A program made the position numbers and the translations under genes. Of a DNA stretch of 64,000 bases, positions 52,401-61,400 are shown piece after piece (position 1 is the first letter of the stretch; each line of letters starts with the position of its first letter). The notes under the pieces were generated by a model. It was not told the DNA's origin and did no database searches. It saw nothing but the letters and a program-made list of their open reading frames with translations. Origin of the DNA: Lepidonotus clava (Eukaryota > Annelida > Polychaeta > Phyllodocida > Polynoidae); contig OW387147.1 of the NCBI GenBank assembly GCA_936440205.1, forward strand, positions 28,235,629-28,299,628. The letters run 5' to 3'.

Positions 52401-55400
52401 CAGTAATTCCGTAAAGAAGTAGAAATAATTCTTATGGTAAACAGTGATGGGGGAAACTTATTCAATGATTGAGTGTTGTTCATGTTGAAATAAGATTTGT
52501 AGCTAGGAATATATTTATCATGTCTCTAGGTTAGGCCTAACACGTGAAATACAAAATAAGATGTTTTTATAACTATTAGAGAAGTAGGTTAGCTGCATAA
52601 TTCAAGGAATGATGGATTTTCTTATGACAAAAGCTAGTAGGTTAAGTTCAATAAAATACCTTAAGGACCTTTCAAGAGTATAACCGTTGTTACACTCTTA
52701 AAGGTTAATATAGCAGTGTTATATATTTTGACAGATATTTTTTCTTTGTTCACTTTGACTCAGTGGTACTTGAGCCATCTAGAATCCTGCATAAAATTGT
52801 GGTTTTGGAAACTTTGTTTTGTGGAACTCATTTTGATTCTCAATGGCTTTCATTATTTTGCCATCAGGTCCATATTTTTCACCTTTTTATTTCTTTAACT
52901 ATAAATTTTACAAACTTACCGAAATAGTTCCCCCTCTTTTCTTTCAATTAGAGCTGGTGCTAAACCTGACTCCTTTTAAATTACAAATTCTTATCTTAGT
53001 GTAAATTTGACCTACAGAAATTGCGGCGTGAAATGGAAACTGAAAAGGAGCGATATGCAGAGATGAACACTAGTCTCGAGAGGGAGCGGATGACAGGCAA
53101 CAGCCTCCGACGAGAGCTTGACATGGAGCGCGACCAACATCGAACGACCGAGCGCCAGTACAAGAGTAAGATGACTGAACTCAGGGCAACAGCAGAGACT
53201 GAGAAGGCACGGAATGACGAACTAAACACGTAAGATGAGTTTTATGTATTTTTGTTAAGATGTATTAAGTTTTTACCATAAATATGTGTTAGTGGGTAGG
53301 CAATAATACTTTCCAGTTTTTTTTCTTCTTTATAGATGGTTTTTATATTTTAGTATTAAGTATCGAATTATTCCCTGTTTAAATAACCTTCTACACATTT
53401 GTTCTCTGCTTTTATGATATTTTGATAAAATAGAAGCCAAAGCAATAATTGACATATGGTGGTATTTTTGTCATAGATCCTCTGACCTTAGTCGGTAAGA
53501 TATGTATGCTTTCTGATGGATTTGGAAACCGTTTTGAAATGTATGTACATGCCTGTTCATATCACATGTTCTGAGACGCCCTCAAGCATGTTTGTGATAA
53601 AATTCATAAATAAGGGATTTGACAAGAACAACCCCTTGAATTGAATATGTTACATTTTACCCTCCTTAAATCAATGTTGTCCCAACGTTATAGTCACCCC
53701 GCACTTTTCTTGTCTCGTAGATAGATTTTTGAACTATCACCACAGTCACCATAATATATTATTTCTTACCAAACTAAGCTTGTTTTCGGTATACGTTGCC
53801 CTAAATACCGACATGGATGCATGCTCTAAAGTTAAACTTAAATAAGAAATTTAATCTTAACATCTGTTGGCAGCATAAATTTTATTGATATTTTAATAAA
53901 CATGGTCATTAAATAACGATCTTTCAACACAGTCAACCACCCATAGTATCAATATTTATCATGTTTAACCTAATATTTACGATTGTAGTAGGTGCAGGTA
54001 GCTAAAGAAACAAAGGCACTGTGATATTTCCTATATTACTTCTTTTCAGCAATAGTGAGACCAATTTCGTTTAGTTTTTATCATCCTCAAATACCAATAC
54101 ATTTTATTCAATTCGCTCACGTATTTATAACACCACAATAGGGTTTTTAATTATTATTATTTTAGGTTTGATCTACAGAATGTAATATTTACCTCTCTTG
54201 TCCCTATGCCATCCGTTGATGCTCATCTCTGCTTACTGTACCCGTAGAGCCCTCCAACGGGAGCGGCAGCTGAACGCCCAGCTGCGGGAGTCTCTGGACG
54301 AGGAGCGGGGCAGTAAGGACGACATGTCGGCCCGGGAGAGGGCTGCCATCGCCGACCTACAGGCCATGCTCGACCTGGAGAGGAGCAAACTACTCGACCT
54401 ACAGGTGAGTCAATCTGATCTACTCCTAACTGATAACAGACTCTGTTCTAACCCGCCAAAGGTGTGTAGTAACTTATTAGCCCTGTACATAAATGTGTTT
54501 CAGTTTAGGATAAGATGAGTGAAATGTGTGTATGTTAATGATAGAAGTTTAATTTTGTGTGAATTTACAGAGCTAATTGTGTGTAGAACTGTTATCAATA
54601 TATTCTACTAGTCTTCTTTTCTGTATTACGATTAAGTATTTCTGAGACATCCTACCTCGTCACTGGAGGGTCTAGTACTTTCTAATGGACATACGAAGAC
54701 AGAATAATGCCCACTAATATTCTAAATGAAAAAATAAGTATGATATGATTGATTATACTAATTTTTCGCCACACTCTCAGCGGGCAATGGAGAAAGAGCG
54801 TAGGAAAGTGTCGAGTCTGAACGCTCAGCTTGACCATGAGCAGACACGTGCCCAGGAGAGCCTGGAGGTAGAGCGATCTGCTTGTCGGCAGCTTAAACTC
54901 AGCATCGAGTCGCTACAGGTATAACATCCCATTCAAACTAATGGCCTTACATGTGTCATAAAGGACGTATATTTTGACATTTGTATGGTACAGAAGTATT
55001 AAGTTGTTGGTATACATATGAAAGATGATAATTATAGCGAAAGGGAGAAAACTAGCAAAGCCCTCTGTAAATAAACATAGTTCGTCTCTTTCTTATTCTT
55101 TTACTCAAATACTGTACCTTCACTAGAACACTTATTCTAATATATATGTATACTAACCATTTCTAATAGTATTATGATATTCACTAATCATAACTATGAC
55201 AAGATATTAAGGACCAGTTACGCCTTTAAGGAGTAAACATGTTCTTACAATACATTTCCGTGCTCTGAATGCGGTATTCCACTACACAATTCTGAAGGTC
55301 TCAAACAACACTAATGCGTTCCCCACACAAAAAATGCCTTCCAAAAATATAGATTGAAAATGAAAAAAGGCTGACTTTGCTTTTTAAAAATACTGACCCG

Positions 55401-58400
55401 TTCGCATGAATCATAACCAAAAATTACCATAATCTTTTGGAAATTCCTATAAGTTGTGTTCCAGCGAAACTTGGTATGTGAACAAAATATTTTGTGGGCA
55501 AAGATTGTGTAGTGAAACACCCCTTATATAACCACCACAAAGACTGACCCACCCCCACCCTGCCCCCACAGGCCCAGAAGTCGGAAGTGGTGAGTCAGCT
55601 CTCCTTCAGCCAGGAGAAGGTGCTCACCCTGGAGGCGGACCGCGCCCGGCTCCAGGAGAGCCTGCAGGCCGCCAAGGAGCAGTGCCGCCACCTGGAGGTG
55701 AAGGCTGAGGCCGAGCGCACCGCTCAGAGAGATCAGAAACGACGATTGGTTATGGAGTTTGACCAGGACCGACAGAAACAGGTGCCTTAACCCTCTGACC
55801 TTTCACCCCCATGACCCCTCAAATCAGTGAAGATATGTTTAGTCTCTCCAGAAAGCACTGAAATTTGCCGCATTCATATTTATACTCCATACATTAGTTT
55901 GTTTCTTTATGTGAGTGTTTTTCTTTGTGTTGTGAAGTTTGAACTAATCTGTGTAGATATGTAAAAAGTAGAGATGTCGAAGTGGCCATGTACTTAATAT
56001 ACTACATGCTGAACTTGAAGCGATTCTTTATTGGGGGGAATGCAGATATTCTATATCATAACGAGCTTTATTTGAAAATCAACATTTCAGAATTATTATT
56101 CATACATGAACCAGAATTAACTTCACGTCAGTAAACTCCATTAAGTTCAAAAGTAGCACTCTGTCATTCATATGTTAGACCCTGCCTCACCTTCCTTTCC
56201 CATTTACAGTACGATGCTGAGTTGGAGATTAACCGGCTGCGGCAGAAGGCTACCGAGCTAGAACTTCAGCTAACCGAGGCCCAGCAGAACGAGCGAGCAG
56301 CTCGCGAGGAGCTGGACCTGGAGCGGGTGAAGGCCTCGCTCGCCCCACCTCAACCTGAGCAGTTCGCCAGCCGACTCTCCCCTGACGTGTCAGGTGACCG
56401 GATGGAGTTCTACAAACATCAGCTGGAGACGTTACGTCAGAGGCTGCATGTTATCGTTAACCGCCACCAGGAGGAACTCTCAAGGATGCTCAGGTGAGAG
56501 CCTTTGTTATCAAAATGAGATAACGTAACTTCATTTCAAAACTTAATTTGTGTTTCTTAGCGATCTTGTACCCAGTAACCAACGTCGGAATTTAGGCATA
56601 GTTTATGTCATTACAGAGAACATATAGTACGTATATGTTGTATTTGTTTAAGTCACCCATAGAAGACAGCTGCAAGAGTAAAGTGACACGTAGAGATAAA
56701 CTGTATCAATCATGGTTGTAACGGAAAGAAACTATACGAGTTAAAAAATCTCCCAACTATGAAATGCGTTATTTTAGCCTCTTGTCTGGCCACCTATATC
56801 AAGAGAAATAATTGGTCAAAAACCTAAGAAAAGTATTTCTTTTTGCTGATGGCAGGAATCAGTTTGGTCCTGCTGTACCGAGCAGCACTGAGTCGTTGGA
56901 CACTGCGAGCAAACCTGAGCTGGACAGCATCTCACGTATCCTGCGGGAGATCCTGTCGGAGCTGCAGCAGGTGCACGGTGTCATCGTACACGATTCAGAG
57001 GGTGGCTCACACACCTCACCCAAGGTAAGGATCACTCTCTTTACTCTTAGTCAAAAATTTAAATTTATTCAAAGATAAATGTATAGTATTTAGTTACGTT
57101 GGAATATTTTTGTACTACCAGAACTGTTTTTAATACTCTTATATGTTGGTAGGAAATATTGTTTGGGGAATAGCAGTCGGTGGTTATATGTTGGATATTG
57201 CTGAAAGTTGACTTATAGGTCCCTAACGATATAGGTGCCTATCCGTATCTAATAACCAGTATATTCGCGGGTTTTTTTAATGAAATTTTGGAAAGGTTTT
57301 CGTCAAAATATACTTTAAAGTTCCGAGACAGTGTATATCCAGTCTTAAATATCTTCATATATACCTTTCATGTATCTTTTAGACTGAGGAGTTTTTCTCC
57401 GCCTCCTATTACCGTATGGAGGTACGTCCAACGTTACAGGCTTGAATCCCCTTTACGTTGTGACCCTTTTGTGGCCCTAAGCTTAAGTTCAACCCTGTTT
57501 TACAGTTTAACAATTGTCGGAGTGAACCTCCCTGATTATAATCTTGCATGCAGTAATATTTACTTGTACCCAGCATGGAAATGGCAAGCTGATAATGATA
57601 TCATGATAAAATTTACTTTAGTTAAATCAGATAACAAATATACCTAGTTTTAAGGTAACATAAACAAAGAAAAAATCTATGGAAAACTGGGCACAAGGAA
57701 GGACATAAAAGAGGATCCAGATAAATAAAAGGCGAAGCATGCAGACAATGACTTATTGGATATTTCTTAGAAAGAAATATCAAGTTTAATATTAGTGTAT
57801 ATATGTGCATGAGCCATCTAACTGTCAAACTTAAAAATGTGTAAACCTAATCAACCCTACGCCAGTATCCACACAAAATCCATGTCTACTACGTTTCTAG
57901 TATTGTGTGTACCACAATCCAACAATGTGTTCCTGTAATGTCTTGCTCCAATTATTTAAGTGTGATCTGTGGTTTTGTTAAGAATATTTATTTAAATTTA
58001 ACCTAAATCTTAGTGTTAAAAATGCATGTTGTATTAAAATATAATTTGATAGAATAATAAAAGATAGGTTGGTATTATTCTGTAAGTGTATTGATATAAT
58101 ATACTATTTACAGCGCTCGACTTTGTTTCAATCCTATATTATTGTCATCTCTGTGAATTCAGAAGCTCTGGCCTGTTTTGAAAAAGAAATAAACGAAATA
58201 CATTTCTCAACCCTTCTTCTTACGACATCGAACAGAAACTGTTGATAAAGCTGGAACATGCAACATTAAACGGTTGCATTGAATAGTCAATTGAATTGGC
58301 AATTAACGTACTCAGAGATATTCAACTATTTGCCGTCTTTCCCTAGGCTGAGGCAGCAGAAGACCGCCTGTCGACCGAACGGTCCGCCTGGTCTCAGGAG

Positions 58401-61400
58401 CGAGGGACACTGACCCTGAAGCTACACAATGCTGAGAAGGAGATCAATAACATCAAAAACAAACTGAGGAAAACAGAGATCCAACTAGAACGAGAACGGG
58501 AAAAGTACATCACGCCCACTCAGACAGCTGGATCCGTTGACAAAGAAAAGGTATGTTGTTGTTGTCAGCCTAGTAAATCAAGAATTGAATTTTTTTTTTT
58601 TTTCAGAAAACATGCTGTCCATCTTCTTCTTTTTCCGCCCCATTAATGATTTAACCAATCTCGTAAAAACTTAATTTACACCCCTTTTGAAATTTCAAAC
58701 TATTTGTAGAAATCAGAGTATTGCATTTCTAATAGAAACCCCTTCAATTTTGAAACTACTGTTCCCACGTTGTAGTTTTCTTTAGATTTTCAATTTATAT
58801 AGGTAGAAATCATTTGTAATCAAACTATTTACTTTCATGTAAAATTCAACCATTTATCATTTATCCCGTAACTCCTTGTTTCCAGATGCAGCGGTTGTAC
58901 GGTAAATATCTGCGGGCGGAGAGTTTCCGGAAGGCCCTGGTGTACCAGAAGAAGTACCTCCTGCTGCTCCTGGGCGGCTTCCAGGACTGTGAGGAGCAGA
59001 CTCTCTCAGAGATCGCCAAGATGGGCGTGTACCCGGCCTCGGAGGACGTGGCCCGGAGGACCCGCCACCCGCGCCCCTACTCCCGCTTCAGGAGCGCCGT
59101 CAGGGTCGTCATAGCCGTGTCAAGGTAAGGGATAAAGGCTGGGAACTTATTTTAAGGGAACTTATTGATTAAGAACTTGTCAAGTGATTCCAGTATAATG
59201 TATTTTTCACTTCATTCAGTTGAAAAATGTCTTTTATTGAAAGTGAATTGCAGTTGATATGTAATGTCAGAGGTAGTTAACCACGTTGCTTTTAGTCCTA
59301 CTTAGTTCTGATGTAAAACTAGTTGCAGGGGTGATTGAAAGCATAGATATACGGTGGTTTAAAAATCATGTTACAACAATGAGGCAATAAGATGTATCAT
59401 TTACATACGAGTTAAATGTATATGGACTATTGAGCCTTTTATTTTCTTCATTACAGAATGAAGTACTTGGTGAAGAAATGGCAGCGAGCCACCAGAGTCG
59501 GCTCATCTGCTGTGACAGGCTCCAGCACTACACAAAATGGTATGTAATGAACCACATTTACAAACATTAAATTTACCCCCAAAAAAAAATAATTAAAAAA
59601 AAGTTTACATCTCGTATAAGCTTAAATCAAAACGCCTCAACCAGTTAGGTATTCAAACACTAGATAACGACATCACGCAATAAAGAAATTCATAACTGAA
59701 AAACTTCAAAAGTATTATCAACTGCATACCTCGCGTCATATATAAAATGATTGTCTAATTGTAAATTAAAAAAGAATTTCTCACATTTAGATAGACTATA
59801 GCATTTCACTTCAGCATAAATCTGTGACCATGATTTTCGTGTAGTATAGAAATCCCATCAAGTAAACCATTCCTTCAATACCCCCAGGTACATCGTCCTA
59901 CGTGCCCACGTCTTCAGGGTTCGCCCAGCCCCGCCGCCACTACCCGACCACCACGGGCTCCTCCCGGCTGACTAACGGCCACTCGGGGCCCGGGGAGGCC
60001 GCCTACCTCCGGGCGTCTCCAGTAGGGGCCCGCAGCAGGCCCTTACACACCACGCCCCCAACCAGGGACCTCAGTGCGGAGATCAGCGCCGCCCGCCACG
60101 CCAACAGGTCAGCCGGCTCAGCTAGGAGGTGAGTGGTGAATGGGTTATGTGCTAATATTGTGCTTCATAATATTTAGTCTACACCACTTGATTCTTCTTC
60201 ATCTGACATTCTCTGACTGCTGGTTCTCTGTAGATTTCATTTTTCTTATCGTTTGCTTGTTGTTGTTTTTTTTTCTGAAAACTTTATAGCCGTTAGTATA
60301 TGTTTTCTTCACATATTTCCCAAATATAACAAGAAGCACGAGCCCGGCCATCTAATAGCCTAGCTACCCAATCGGCGATCCCTGTATCTAGGGTTTGGAC
60401 TCAATTTTTTATCATAATTTTAAATCAATACAAAATTTTGAAAATTTTCCTGGGCAAACAAAAAGGATAGGTGATTTTTTTTTTTTGTAGTTCTTACTGA
60501 CCTCAAGGTCTAACACTTTGCATATTTACAAGATCACAGATTAATTCTTTTGTGGATCAATTCATGTAACTTTAAAATAACTCTATTTAATTTTCCTGGG
60601 TTACCAATTAAAGTTAGGGGATTTAAAAAATTGTGATAATTTTCTGGGTGCTTGGGCTTATGAAAAAGTAGAAACAAACCAACAAATTTCACATGTCAAA
60701 ACCATGCAAAGTAGTTAGATAAGTAAACTGTATTGGTTGATTTGGTTGTTTCATCTAAGTTATTTTCAGTATACATGTTTACCAAAAGACCATTCACTAG
60801 GGTCATTGTTTGTATAAGATAAACAGTGTAAGCATCAGTAAAACACCCATGCCCAGAGGGCAACATGTGCTAGATTCACTAGGGTAATTGTTTGTATAAG
60901 ATAAACAGTGTAAGCATCAGTAAAACACCCATGCCCCAGGGGCAACATGTGCCAGATCAATTGCCCCCAAGGGCATCATGTGCTAGATCAATTAACACAC
61001 ATGCCTTCCTAATTGTTGATAAACAGTCTGGGCCTTTGATCTACTGAAACCTGGAAATGCTAACATAAAAGCAGCAAGAACATTTAAATTCACTAACAAA
61101 AAAAGCTCATTTATCATGCTTTGAAAAAATAGTTTGTTTCAGTATGCCCAAGTTCAAACGTTGAAGTGTTTTCCAATAGTGCTTTTATGTTTTCAATAAA
61201 ATTGTACAGTAAACTTTACCTCCGAATTTGGTGACAAAATGACATTACAGACAGCCAATACTATAGGAAAACCACTGTCCAAAAAGGTCTTTTGTGACAT
61301 CACAACTGTTGCAAGTGACTTAAGGCCCAGTAAAAGGCTCCCGGAGGATCGCCTTTTAACAAGTCAATCGCTTTGCCATATGCAGGTAGAAATTAAAACA

